Shown piece by piece: positions 19,156 to 27,226 of a DNA stretch of 64,000 nucleotides. Source of the DNA: Bacteroidota bacterium. GTDB taxonomy: Bacteria; Bacteroidota; Bacteroidia; NS11-12g; UBA955. Both the position numbers and the translations under genes were made by a program. The DNA lies in contig JAURFW010000005.1 in the NCBI GenBank assembly GCA_030834125.1, positions 44,436 through 108,435 of the forward strand, in the 5' to 3' direction. The notes beneath the pieces were generated by a model. That model was not told the origin of the DNA. It searched no databases and saw nothing but the letters and a program-made list of their open reading frames with translations. Position 1 is the first letter of the stretch. Every line of letters begins with the position of its first letter.

Positions 19156-20676
19156 GTCGAGATTAACCAATTTAATGATGCGAACATCTCCAATCCTAAC
19201 CAACGGAGTTGCTTCAAGTAGCGGAGAAACATTATTTTTATTTTCACCTAACAGCACACAAATTGGTAGTGTGTTTGGTGTATTTTTAAGTTTTTCTAAA
19301 ACAATATTTTTTGTGATATTTAGGTCAAAATCTGGGGCTATTCTTATACCTTGTTCTTTAAGAAAGTATAGGTTGGTATTTGGACTTGCATCCTCGGCTG
19401 TAATTAATTCATAGTTTTTATTTGGGTATTTGGTATCAAGCCATGATTTAGCTTTTTGAAGATCGCTAATCTGTGATTTAGATATCAATGATTGATTAAA
19501 GTAATCACCTTCTGTAAATGTTCGACGTAATTGATTTTTGGCATGAAAAAAATTGATGAATGGTGATATATAAATCCCGATCATTACCAAGATGCCAACC
19601 ATGCCTCGAAACATGAATTGGTTAAAAATTAGCTTTTGGTAAATAAAGCAAATCATAAAAAACACTGCGGGAAGTATTTGTAAAAAATAATAATCGTGAA
19701 ATCTAAATTGGCGATTAAAGAGAATAAAAACTCCCAAAAACGATAGGATTTGAAATATTGAAATCACTCCCCATAATTCTAAGTTTTTTAAATTTCTTTG
19801 AATTGCAAAAAGAAAAATAAGCGCCAACAAAATCAAAAATTCCTGAGGGTAAATACTTTCAATCCAGGTATTTATTGCAAATTGAGAGTTATCTAAAAAT
19901 TCAGAAAAGCTAGAAGGTAAATTGGTTTTTTGAAGGAAGTGATAATTGTAAGTTTTAGCCGTAAGTTGGTGGGCGTAATAGTACCAAGTTGGAACAAATA
20001 AAATTGGTAAGATAAAAGACCAAAGGCCCGATGAAAATTTAATCTTTTGAAGTTTGAATCTATCACCAAATAAAACAATGAGTACCATCATGATCCAATT
20101 GGAGAGTAGAGTGACTTTTAATAGACCAGCGAACAATAGTGATACGTTAGTCTTAAGAAAATTATTACTTGGAAGTTTACCGTTATATCCCTGAATAAAA
20201 TACCACCAACCAAGCATCGTTAAAGACAGGCTGGGCATATCTGGAAGAAAATTCCATTGATAAAATATAAATATTGGGGATGAGGCCCATAATACCCAGA
20301 TTAAAACTCGATGGCTTTGTTTTTGAGTTATTTGACCTAAAATATTCCAAACGGCCCATAATCCAAACATAGAAATAATTCCAACTATAACTCGATAGAT
20401 TGAATCATGGAAGCCAAAGAGATCGTATAAAAATGATACTAAATACTGTATTATTGGAAACTCTAGGCCTGTAATTCCCTGAAACGCCCTATTTTCCATT
20501 ACACGTGGCTCGAAGAAGTTCCGACTTTCTTGATAATAGTTAAGTGCTATACTTGCACGATCGGCTTGAGCACCTTGATGCATCCCTATGGGGGGTAAGC
20601 CAATATATTCCAACCAACCAAGAATTAATTCAAAAGCTAGAAATAAAATTAAAAATGACCGGTTGGAAGAATTCAC
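19135..20676 (-). CDS. GT-C fold glycosyltransferase (GT39/ArnT-like), membrane
   Basis: 513 aa with ten or more membrane spans and a C-terminal soluble segment. The first periplasmic loop carries GAQADRASIALNYYQE and then GLEFPI, the layout of GT-C enzymes that use polyprenyl-phosphate sugars. It overlaps by 4 bases (ATGA) with the upstream GT2 gene, whose product would make such a donor. Together they probably add a sugar to an envelope glycan, lipid or protein. The acceptor is not known. Confidence 0.8.
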   Translation of the reverse strand: MNSSNRSFLILFLAFELILGWLEYIGLPPIGMHQGAQADRASIALNYYQESRNFFEPRVMENRAFQGITGLEFPIIQYLVSFLYDLFGFHDSIYRVIVGIISMFGLWAVWNILGQITQKQSHRVLIWVLWASSPIFIFYQWNFLPDMPSLSLTMLGWWYFIQGYNGKLPSNNFLKTNVSLLFAGLLKVTLLSNWIMMVLIVLFGDRFKLQKIKFSSGLWSFILPILFVPTWYYYAHQLTAKTYNYHFLQKTNLPSSFSEFLDNSQFAINTWIESIYPQEFLILLALIFLFAIQRNLKNLELWGVISIFQILSFLGVFILFNRQFRFHDYYFLQILPAVFFMICFIYQKLIFNQFMFRGMVGILVMIGIYISPFINFFHAKNQLRRTFTEGDYFNQSLISKSQISDLQKAKSWLDTKYPNKNYELITAEDASPNTNLYFLKEQGIRIAPDFDLNITKNIVLEKLKNTPNTLPICVLLGENKNNVSPLLEATPLVRIGDVRIIKLVNLDSIERIK

Positions 20677-21614
20677 TTTTTCAATGATTCAATATTTGTG
20701 TCTTTCACAATGTAGTGAGGTCTGTTTTTAACATTCTCATTAACCCTTCCCAAATATTCTCCTAAAATACCAATACCTATTAATTGAACGCCACCTAAAA
20801 AAAGTATTGAGATTTGCATTGAAGTCCACCCTGTAACGGTGAAACCAAAGAGCTTTTGATAAACGGTATAGAGTATTACAATAAAACAAATAAATGAAAC
20901 GCCAAACCCCATTAGCGTGGCAATTTTTAAAGGCCAGGTACTGAAGCTACTAATTCCATCCAATGCAAACTGTATCATCTTTTTATAAGTAAACTTTGTA
21001 GTTCCATGAATTCTCTCTGCACGATCATATTCAATAAAGGTTTGATTGAAACCAATCCATGAAATCTGTCCTCGAATGTATTTGTGTTGTTCAGGCATTT
21101 GCTTGAGAATTGCCTGTATTTTTCTATGAATTATTCTAAAATCACCGGTGTCTACGGGGATTTCAATAGAAGTAATATTGCGAAGAATGCGGTAGAAGAT
21201 TTTTGCTGTGAATTTCTTTAGAAATCCTTCGCCTTTTCTTTTCTTTCTTTTCGCATAAACCACTTCATAACCCGACTTTGCTTTCTCTAGAAGTTCGCTA
21301 ATTAACTCGGGGGGATCCTGGCCGTCGCCGTCCATTACAATAATATATTCTCCAGCGGCATTTTCAATTCCCGCTGATATAGCATGTTGGTGCCCGAAAT
21401 TCCTTGAAAAATCAATGTACTTTACTTGTGGAAATTGGTGTGAAAGTCCAATTACTAATGGAAGGGTATTGTCAGCTGAGCCATCGTTCACGAATATTAA
21501 TTCCCAATCAGTTACAGGAATATTCTCCTTGATCCGATTGAATAGCATCTCAATATTTTTTTCCTCGTTGTAAACAGGAACTACAACCGATAGTTCAATT
21601 GAATTAGTCGACAC
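20673..21614 (-). CDS. Polyprenyl-phosphate glycosyltransferase (GtrB/DPM1-like, GT2)
   Basis: 313 aa. The N-terminal GT-A domain has SVVVPVYNEEKNI and the nucleotide-binding MDGDGQDPPELI; two membrane helices follow at about 230-285. This is the architecture of GtrB and ArnC, which move a sugar from a nucleotide sugar to undecaprenyl phosphate on the cytoplasmic face. The downstream overlapping GT-C gene is the likely user of the lipid-linked sugar. No GtrA-like flippase is next to them. Confidence 0.9.
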   Translation of the reverse strand: MSTNSIELSVVVPVYNEEKNIEMLFNRIKENIPVTDWELIFVNDGSADNTLPLVIGLSHQFPQVKYIDFSRNFGHQHAISAGIENAAGEYIIVMDGDGQDPPELISELLEKAKSGYEVVYAKRKKRKGEGFLKKFTAKIFYRILRNITSIEIPVDTGDFRIIHRKIQAILKQMPEQHKYIRGQISWIGFNQTFIEYDRAERIHGTTKFTYKKMIQFALDGISSFSTWPLKIATLMGFGVSFICFIVILYTVYQKLFGFTVTGWTSMQISILFLGGVQLIGIGILGEYLGRVNENVKNRPHYIVKDTNIESLKK

Positions 21615-21643
21615 ATCACAAAGGTATTTAATTTTGGTTTAAT

Positions 21644-21651
21644 TAAATTTG
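21644..21651 (+). promoter_or_regulatory. -7 promoter element abutting thioredoxin start
   Basis: TAAATTTG, exact TAnnTTTG match, 4 bases before the ATG at 21656. A second exact match (TAATTTTG) lies about 20 bases before the ATG, so two start sites are possible. Confidence 0.5.
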
Positions 21652-21655
21652 CCAG

Positions 21656-22135
21656 ATGAAACGTAAATTTTTAGTTAATGTGTTGAGTCTATCATTACTG
21701 GTATTTATAACTTCATGTATTGGTAATTCAGTGGATGAATCGAATACAGAAATTAATGAAAGTGGGGAAGATGTTCATGCACCAATGACTTCAACTACTG
21801 AGGAAGTGAGTCAAGAGGATCATGGTGGGATGATTACCAAAGATTCTTTTGATAAAGTAATTGCCGGAAATAAGTTAACTATGGTAGATTTCTATACAAC
21901 TTGGTGTGGTCCTTGTAAAATGATGGCACCATTTGTTCAGCAAATAAAAGTAGAGAATGCAGATATTGTAAATGTGATTCAAGTTGATGCAGAAGCACAA
22001 CTAGATATTGCTAGCCGCTATAATATCCAAGGTTACCCAACACTTATTTTCTTTAAAGGAGGACAAATTGTTTTTGAAGCTTTGGGTGGCAGAGGTAAAT
22101 CAGATTTGCTAGATTTAGTAAACAAGTACAAGTAA
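21656..22135 (+). CDS. Thioredoxin-fold lipoprotein
   Basis: 159 aa. Signal peptide with lipobox FITSC (Cys21), an acidic linker of about 35 residues, then a complete thioredoxin domain with WCGPC (83-87), and the cis-proline loop GYPTLIFF. Being lipid-anchored outside the cytoplasm, it probably reduces or isomerises disulfides of envelope proteins; it could reduce the nearby exported MsrB, though that is a guess. It is a single gene followed by a strong terminator. Confidence 0.9.
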   Translation: MKRKFLVNVLSLSLLVFITSCIGNSVDESNTEINESGEDVHAPMTSTTEEVSQEDHGGMITKDSFDKVIAGNKLTMVDFYTTWCGPCKMMAPFVQQIKVENADIVNVIQVDAEAQLDIASRYNIQGYPTLIFFKGGQIVFEALGGRGKSDLLDLVNKYK

Positions 22136-22160
22136 TTTTGTTATTAACTTATGGAAAAAG

Positions 22161-22185
22161 TGCCCTTCCTAAGGGCATTTTTTTT
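22161..22185 (+). terminator. Rho-independent terminator after thioredoxin gene
   Basis: Perfect 7-bp stem (TGCCCTT / AAGGGCA) with a 3-base loop, followed at once by eight T. It ends the thioredoxin transcript 26 bases after the stop codon. It is the clearest intrinsic terminator of a protein gene in the window. Confidence 0.88.
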
Positions 22186-22197
22186 CTTTTGTAATCA

Positions 22198-22205
22198 TAT
22201 TTTTG
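22198..22205 (+). promoter_or_regulatory. -7 promoter element abutting TPR gene start
   Basis: TATTTTTG, exact TAnnTTTG match, 3 bases before the ATG at 22209 and just after the thioredoxin terminator. Confidence 0.55.
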
Positions 22206-22208
22206 GTA

Positions 22209-23681
22209 ATGAGTTTTTTTCCTTCAGATTGGGACGATGAGTTCGAAGATGGTTTTGAGTCATTTCAGGGTGATTTAAACAAATTGGCTAAAGAGTTTGA
22301 ATCGCGTTCTAGGGATTCTTTCTCCGCTAGAGAATTATTAGAACTCTTTAAGCATTACACCGTCAATGCTCCTACTGGGAAAAATCCATTTCTTCTTGAG
22401 AAGTATGCTAAAATGGTAGTAGAAATTGGGGTTCAATCTTTTCCCTATATGCCAATTTTTACTCTTCATATGGTTGAGTTGCTTATTCAAGAAGGTAAAC
22501 ACAAGAAGGCATTACGCTATATTGATCAATCCTTAGAATACAATGCATTTGAATCAACTTTATTAATGATGCGTGCTATTGTTTACTCGCACGAAGGTGC
22601 TCGAAAAAATGCATTTGATGCACTTGATGAGGCACTGCAATCGATAGGTTTAGATGATCAAATATTGGAGGATTTCCTCGATATGGTTATGCACTACGAT
22701 CAAATAGATTTGGCTGAACCAATTGCAGCGAAGGCAATTGAAGCGAAAGCTGAAATAATTCCAATCTTTGAAAAGTACCTTAATAAGAATGACGATCATC
22801 AGATTGTTAAAATGATGATTCCTGCAATTAATGCCCAGATAGACAACGATCCATACATGTCAGAAGCCTGGTATCTATTAGGTGTCTCCTATGCGGCAAT
22901 TGAAGATCATTCAAAAGCCATCGAAGCGTTTGATTATGCAGTCACTATTAGGGAAGAATTTATCGAGGCTTGGTTGGGGTATATAGAGTCGGATTATGAA
23001 TTGCAAAATTATTCTTCTGTGGTAGAGAAGTTTGAAGATTTACAAAGCAGAAATAACAAGGATAAATTGAATAACATTGAAGGATTATATGCATGGAGTT
23101 TACATGAGATTGGGAGATCTGATGAGTCTAGAAAAGTTTATAAATCACTTGTGAAGAAAAATCCCGAAGATTCAGAAAATTGGTACAGTTTGGGTTTAAC
23201 ATATCACCACGAAGGTGAATATGGAAAAGCAATACCTTTTTTAGAGAAAGCTTGGAGTATTGATTCGCTAGAAACAGACTATGGTGTAGTTTTAGCAAGT
23301 GCGTATTTTGGCAACCATGATGTTGAAAAGTGGTCTGCACTTTATAAAGAATTAAGTGAGCAGTTTCCACTTGAGCCAGACGTTTGGTTAGATTGGGGAC
23401 TCGCTTTGTATGAACTTGGAGAACTTGATGAATCTATAGAAGTTACAGAGCAAGGTATTGGCCATAATCCTCAAACTGTTGTGCTTTTGTATAGATTTGC
23501 AGCATTGCTATATTTAAATGGTGATATGTCTGCTGGACTTTTGCTGTTAGAAAAAGCATTAGAATTTGATTTTAAAGAACACGAGACCCTCTTTACTTTT
23601 GCACCTCAGTTAAAGAAATCCAGTAGTATTCTGAAGTTAATTGCAAAATATTCAGAGAGTTCGAACAACGAAAATGAATAA
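22209..23681 (+). CDS. Tetratricopeptide repeat protein
   Basis: 490 aa, cytoplasmic (no signal peptide), acidic. At least five TPR units can be read, for example AWYLLGVSYAAIEDHSKAIEAF, NWYSLGLTYHHEGEYGKAIPF and WLDWGLALYELGELDESIE. TPR proteins are scaffolds; no partner is evident. The ATG at 22209 is chosen over the upstream in-frame TTG because the TTG is part of the promoter element. Its stop overlaps the start of the phosphosulfolactate synthase gene (ATGAATAA), so the two are translationally coupled. Confidence 0.88.
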   Translation: MSFFPSDWDDEFEDGFESFQGDLNKLAKEFESRSRDSFSARELLELFKHYTVNAPTGKNPFLLEKYAKMVVEIGVQSFPYMPIFTLHMVELLIQEGKHKKALRYIDQSLEYNAFESTLLMMRAIVYSHEGARKNAFDALDEALQSIGLDDQILEDFLDMVMHYDQIDLAEPIAAKAIEAKAEIIPIFEKYLNKNDDHQIVKMMIPAINAQIDNDPYMSEAWYLLGVSYAAIEDHSKAIEAFDYAVTIREEFIEAWLGYIESDYELQNYSSVVEKFEDLQSRNNKDKLNNIEGLYAWSLHEIGRSDESRKVYKSLVKKNPEDSENWYSLGLTYHHEGEYGKAIPFLEKAWSIDSLETDYGVVLASAYFGNHDVEKWSALYKELSEQFPLEPDVWLDWGLALYELGELDESIEVTEQGIGHNPQTVVLLYRFAALLYLNGDMSAGLLLLEKALEFDFKEHETLFTFAPQLKKSSSILKLIAKYSESSNNENE

Positions 23682-24441
23682 CGATATTTTTAATCTTAAC
23701 AATCTTCCAGAAAGAAAAATAAAACCAAGGCAAGGTGGGATTACTATGGTTATGGATAAAGGCTTGTCACTAAGACAAGTGGAAGATTTCCTAGAAACCA
23801 CTGCTTCCTACGTTGATATTGTGAAACTCGGTTTTGGAACATCTTTTGTCACATCAAAACTTGAAGATAAACTTGCCCTGTATAAAAGTGCAGGGATCCC
23901 TGTTTACTTTGGAGGTACTTTATTTGAAGCCTATGTTGTTAGAAATCAGTTTGATGATTATCTCAGATTACTCGATAAAATGAACATTACTCATGCCGAG
24001 GTTAGTGATGGTTCTATAGAGGTTAATCATGAACAGAAATGTGATTGGATCAGAAAATTATCGAAGAATTTTACTGTTTTAAGTGAAGTTGGTTCAAAGG
24101 ATGCTGAGAAAATCATTCCGCCCTATGAGTGGATTGAGCAAATGGAGTTAGAATTAGAAGCTGGAGCTTGGAAGGTAATTGGAGAGGCTAGAGAAACTGG
24201 AACCGTTGGAATATTTAGAAATTCTGGGGAAGTGAGATCAGGTTTGGTCGCTGAAATCATCCGTAAAATACCCATAGATTCAGTTATTTGGGAGGCTCCA
24301 CAGAAAAGTCAACAAGTGTGGTTTATTCAATTATATGGCAGTAATGTTAATTTAGGAAATATTGCCCCATCTGAAGTTCTTCCTCTTGAAACTATCCGTC
24401 TTGGATTGAGAGGAGATAGTTTTGACTTTTTTCTAAAATAG
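23674..24441 (+). CDS. comA: Phosphosulfolactate synthase
   Basis: 255 aa TIM-barrel enzyme of the PF02679 (ComA) family. In methanogens it joins sulfite to phosphoenolpyruvate to give phosphosulfolactate, the first step to coenzyme M. Typical segments are GGITMVMDKGLS at the start, VDIVKLGFGT, the sheet motif HAEVSDGSIEV and the glycine-rich segment TVGIFRNSGEVR. Start ATG at 23674 lies within the stop region of the TPR gene. No comB or comC homologue is nearby, and Bacteroidota do not make coenzyme M, so the product may feed a sulfonate such as sulfolactate or a sulfonolipid precursor; that is inference. Confidence 0.85.
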   Translation: MNNDIFNLNNLPERKIKPRQGGITMVMDKGLSLRQVEDFLETTASYVDIVKLGFGTSFVTSKLEDKLALYKSAGIPVYFGGTLFEAYVVRNQFDDYLRLLDKMNITHAEVSDGSIEVNHEQKCDWIRKLSKNFTVLSEVGSKDAEKIIPPYEWIEQMELELEAGAWKVIGEARETGTVGIFRNSGEVRSGLVAEIIRKIPIDSVIWEAPQKSQQVWFIQLYGSNVNLGNIAPSEVLPLETIRLGLRGDSFDFFLK

Positions 24442-24442
24442 C

Positions 24443-24847
24443 TTAAAATTTGTCTTGACAAAGCTCAATTAGTACGCTATTTGTGCTTTTTGGGTGCAGA
24501 AATGCTATGCTTTTATTATCTGCTCCATCTTTCGGTTCACTATTTATTAAAGGGAATCCTTGGCTTTCTTTTTCTTTAAGTTCTTTTTCGATATTTTCAG
24601 ATTCAAATGCAAGATGGTGAATGCCTTCTCCCCTCTTCTCAATATATTTAGCAATAGGGCTGTCGGGTTTTGTGGCAGCAAGCAGTTCAATTTTTACATC
24701 ACCTAATAGAAAAAATGAGGTCATTACACCTTCGCTTTCTACTTCTTCGCGTTTGTATGAATCAACACCAAGAATTTTTTTAAATAGCTTCTCCGACGCT
24801 TCTAGATCAGCAACGGCTATACCAATATGTTCAAGTTTTTTAGGCAT
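24443..24847 (-). CDS. mce: Methylmalonyl-CoA epimerase
   Basis: 134 aa VOC-fold enzyme that interconverts the 2R and 2S forms of methylmalonyl-CoA. The metal ligands sit in HIGIAVADLE near the start, HHLAFES in the middle and LIELCQ at the end, all as in the family. It links propionyl-CoA carboxylase to methylmalonyl-CoA mutase; a carboxylase beta subunit (40129) and a biotin carrier protein (62355) are elsewhere in this window, the mutase is not. It ends 1 base from the convergent comA gene. Confidence 0.92.
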   Translation of the reverse strand: MPKKLEHIGIAVADLEASEKLFKKILGVDSYKREEVESEGVMTSFFLLGDVKIELLAATKPDSPIAKYIEKRGEGIHHLAFESENIEKELKEKESQGFPLINSEPKDGADNKSIAFLHPKSTNSVLIELCQDKF

Positions 24848-24916
24848 TTATCTTCGAAATTTAACTTTTGTTCTACAAATTAACACAAAGTGCAAACGAA
24901 TTCGGTTGGAGTTTGT

Positions 24917-24924
24917 TAATTTTG
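24917..24924 (+). promoter_or_regulatory. -7 promoter element for iscS operon
   Basis: TAATTTTG, exact TAnnTTTG match, 39 bases before the iscS ATG. Transcription would begin at about 24929, inside the palindrome at 24928-24944. Confidence 0.45.
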
Positions 24925-24927
24925 TTG

Positions 24928-24944
24928 TTTAGAAATTGTCTAAA
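24928..24944 (+). promoter_or_regulatory. Palindrome at predicted iscS transcription start (candidate operator)
   Basis: Perfect inverted repeat TTTAGA-AATTG-TCTAAA overlapping the predicted start of the isc transcript. Its place suggests a repressor site for an iron-sulfur or redox regulator (for example an Rrf2/IscR-type protein). It does not match the known E. coli IscR sites, and chance AT-rich palindromes are possible. Confidence 0.35.
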
Positions 24945-24963
24945 TAAAATAAAAAATTCAATA

Positions 24964-26175
24964 ATGAAATTACCAGTATACCTAGATAATAATGCAACCA
25001 CTGCGGTGGATCCAAGAGTGTTTGAAGTAATGACCCCATATTTTTTGGATGTATACGGAAATGCGGCTAGTCGCAGTCATCCTTTTGGCTGGGCTGCTGA
25101 AGAGGCTGTCGATTATGCAAGAGGACAAATAGCTAAGTTAATTAATGCCAATTCAAAGGAAATTATTATTACTTCCGGTGCAACAGAGAGTAATAATTTA
25201 GCACTTAAAGGTGTGTATGAAATGTACGCGGCAAAGGGTAATCACTTTATCACGGTTTCAACAGAGCACAAGGCAGTATTGGATGCTTGCAAACACCTAG
25301 AAAAGTTAGGTGCTGAAGTTACTTACTTACCAGTAGCAGAAGACGGTTTAATAAAATTGAGTCAAATTGAAGAGGCAATCCGTCCCAATACAGTTTTGGT
25401 TTCTATAATGTATGGTAATAACGAACTTGGAGTTATTCAGCCAATTCGCGAAATAGGTGAATTGTGTAAATCTAAGGGAGTTTTATTTCATTCAGATGCA
25501 ACTCAGGCAGTAGGTAAAATTCCGGTTGATGTAATTGCGGATAATATTGATTTGATGAGTTTTACTGCTCACAAAATGTATGGCCCTAAAGGCGTGGGTG
25601 CATTATACGTTAGAAGAAAGAACCCACGTGTTAAGGTTACTGCACAAATGGACGGTGGTGGCCATGAAAGAGGAATGCGTAGTGGTACATTAAATGTTCC
25701 CGGAATTGTTGGTTTTGGTAAGGCATGTGAAATTGCAATGAAAGAAATGCAGTCAGATGCAGAGCGTTTAAGCAAACTTCGAGATAAATTAGAAAATGCT
25801 TTATTGCAGCTGGAAGAGGCTTATGTAAATGGTTCAATTGAAAACAGACTTCCTCATACTACTAACATTTCTTTCAAATATGTTGAAGGAGAAGGGTTAA
25901 TGATGGGTATAAAAGATATCGCAGTTTCTTCCGGTTCTGCTTGTACCTCGGCTTCCCTTGAACCAAGTTATGTATTAAAGAATTTGGGTCTAGATGATGA
26001 ATTAGCCCATTCTAGTATTCGTTTTGGTTTAGGTAGATTTACTACTGAAGAAGAAATCGACTTTACTATAGATTGCGTCACTACAGCAGTTAATAAACTA
26101 AGAGATATGAGTCCGTTGTGGGAGATGTTCAAAGAAGGAATCGACTTGAAATCTATCGAATGGTCAGATCATTAG
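24964..26175 (+). CDS. iscS: Cysteine desulfurase IscS
   Basis: 403 aa, PLP enzyme that takes sulfur from cysteine for Fe-S cluster and tRNA thiolation. N-terminal [23 protein letters not shown], the cofactor histidine in STEHKAV, the Schiff-base lysine in [11 protein letters not shown] (about K204) and the persulfide cysteine in [13 protein letters not shown] (about C327) are all there, marking group I (IscS/NifS). The frame is open upstream to 24868, but the family start and the promoter place it at the ATG at 24964. First gene of iscS-iscU-iscA. Confidence 0.97.
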   Translation: MKLPVYLDNNATTAVDPRVFEVMTPYFLDVYGNAASRSHPFGWAAEEAVDYARGQIAKLINANSKEIIITSGATESNNLALKGVYEMYAAKGNHFITVSTEHKAVLDACKHLEKLGAEVTYLPVAEDGLIKLSQIEEAIRPNTVLVSIMYGNNELGVIQPIREIGELCKSKGVLFHSDATQAVGKIPVDVIADNIDLMSFTAHKMYGPKGVGALYVRRKNPRVKVTAQMDGGGHERGMRSGTLNVPGIVGFGKACEIAMKEMQSDAERLSKLRDKLENALLQLEEAYVNGSIENRLPHTTNISFKYVEGEGLMMGIKDIAVSSGSACTSASLEPSYVLKNLGLDDELAHSSIRFGLGRFTTEEEIDFTIDCVTTAVNKLRDMSPLWEMFKEGIDLKSIEWSDH

Positions 26176-26236
26176 TAAGAAGACTTTTGTAATTTAGAAA
26201 CATTTTAAATAATTTTGAAAATAAAAATATAATATT

Positions 26237-26650
26237 ATGGCATATTCAGAAAAAGTTGTTGATCACTATACAAACCCTAGAAATATTGGAACACTAGACA
26301 AGGGTTCTGATAAAGTTGGAACTGGTTTAGTAGGAGCTCCTGAATGCGGAGACGTAATGAGACTTCAAATACAAGTTGATGATGCAACTGGAGTAATCGA
26401 AGACGCCAAGTTCAAAACTTTTGGATGTGGTTCTGCAATTGCTTCATCTTCTTTAGCTACTGAATGGTTGAAAGGTAAAACAATTGACCAAGCTTTGGAA
26501 ATTGATAATATGGATATTGTTGAAGAATTGGCACTGCCTCCTGTGAAAATTCACTGTTCAGTATTGGCAGAAGATGCAATTAAGTCTGCAATCAATGATT
26601 ATCGTACTAAGCGCGGCTTAGAGGCAATAGAAGTAAAATCTAGTCACTAA
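26237..26650 (+). CDS. iscU: Fe-S cluster scaffold IscU
   Basis: 137 aa scaffold on which [2Fe-2S] clusters are built from IscS sulfur. The three ligand cysteines (C37 in APECGD, C64 in FGCGSAIASSS, C107 in KIHCSVLA) and the neighbouring D39 and H106 are conserved. Following the third cysteine, the segment CSVLAEDAI is the usual IscU end. It starts 61 bases after iscS, and its stop overlaps the iscA start (TAATG). Confidence 0.97.
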   Translation: MAYSEKVVDHYTNPRNIGTLDKGSDKVGTGLVGAPECGDVMRLQIQVDDATGVIEDAKFKTFGCGSAIASSSLATEWLKGKTIDQALEIDNMDIVEELALPPVKIHCSVLAEDAIKSAINDYRTKRGLEAIEVKSSH

Positions 26651-26997
26651 TGATTTCCGATCCTAACGCAATAACTATTACAGATAAGGCAAGGCAAAAA
26701 GTCTATGACCTTATGTCTAATGCTGATATACAAGCTCCTGATTATTTTTTGCGTGTGGGTGTAAAAGGAGGGGGCTGTTCAGGTTTATCTTACGAACTTG
26801 ATTTTGATAATGAGTCAAAAACAGAGGATATGGAATTTGGTGATGAAACACTGAAAATTGTTTGTGACATGAAAAGCTTCCTTTATTTATGTGGAACAGA
26901 ATTAGACTTCTCGGATGGTTTAAATGGTAAAGGATTCAACTTTATCAATCCAAATGCGGCTAGAACATGCGGCTGTGGAGAAAGTTTTGCCATTTAA
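26650..26997 (+). CDS. iscA: A-type iron-sulfur carrier (IscA/HesB family)
   Basis: 115 aa. The family's three cysteines are present (C43 in GGGCSGL, C107 and C109 in CGCGESF). It receives clusters from IscU and passes them to apo-enzymes. One-base overlap with iscU shows translational coupling. No hscA, hscB or fdx follows, unlike the proteobacterial isc operon. Confidence 0.94.
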   Translation: MISDPNAITITDKARQKVYDLMSNADIQAPDYFLRVGVKGGGCSGLSYELDFDNESKTEDMEFGDETLKIVCDMKSFLYLCGTELDFSDGLNGKGFNFINPNAARTCGCGESFAI

Positions 26998-27006
26998 TAT
27001 TTTTTC

Positions 27007-27219
27007 GTGCAACAAGATACCTTTCAACTTACGAAGGAATTTATTCCTCTAAACCAGCTCATAAAACTTTTGGGTTGGACTGAAACCGGAGGTCAATCTC
27101 ATGAGTTAATTGATCAGGGTTTCGTATTGGTTAACGGTGAGGTTGAAACACAACGTCGCAAAAAGGTTGTAAAGGGTATGGTGGTTCAGATCGAAAATCA
27201 GAAAGTCGTTATTGAATAG
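27007..27219 (+). CDS. S4-domain RNA-binding protein (YbcJ-like)
   Basis: 70 aa, GTG start, 9 bases after iscA. The whole protein is one S4 domain: EFIPLNQLIKLLGWTETGG, then DQGFVLVNGEVETQRRKKV, as in E. coli YbcJ. YbcJ-type proteins bind RNA, but their targets are not settled. Its place at the end of the isc unit may mean co-transcription only. Confidence 0.85.
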   Translation: MQQDTFQLTKEFIPLNQLIKLLGWTETGGQSHELIDQGFVLVNGEVETQRRKKVVKGMVVQIENQKVVIE

Positions 27220-27226
27220 CCTTAAG

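Noticed and set aside
27007..27219. S4 protein as ribosomal large-subunit or tyrosyl-tRNA synthetase fragment
   Set aside because: It is a complete stand-alone 70 aa S4 domain matching YbcJ over its whole length, so it is not a truncated gene.
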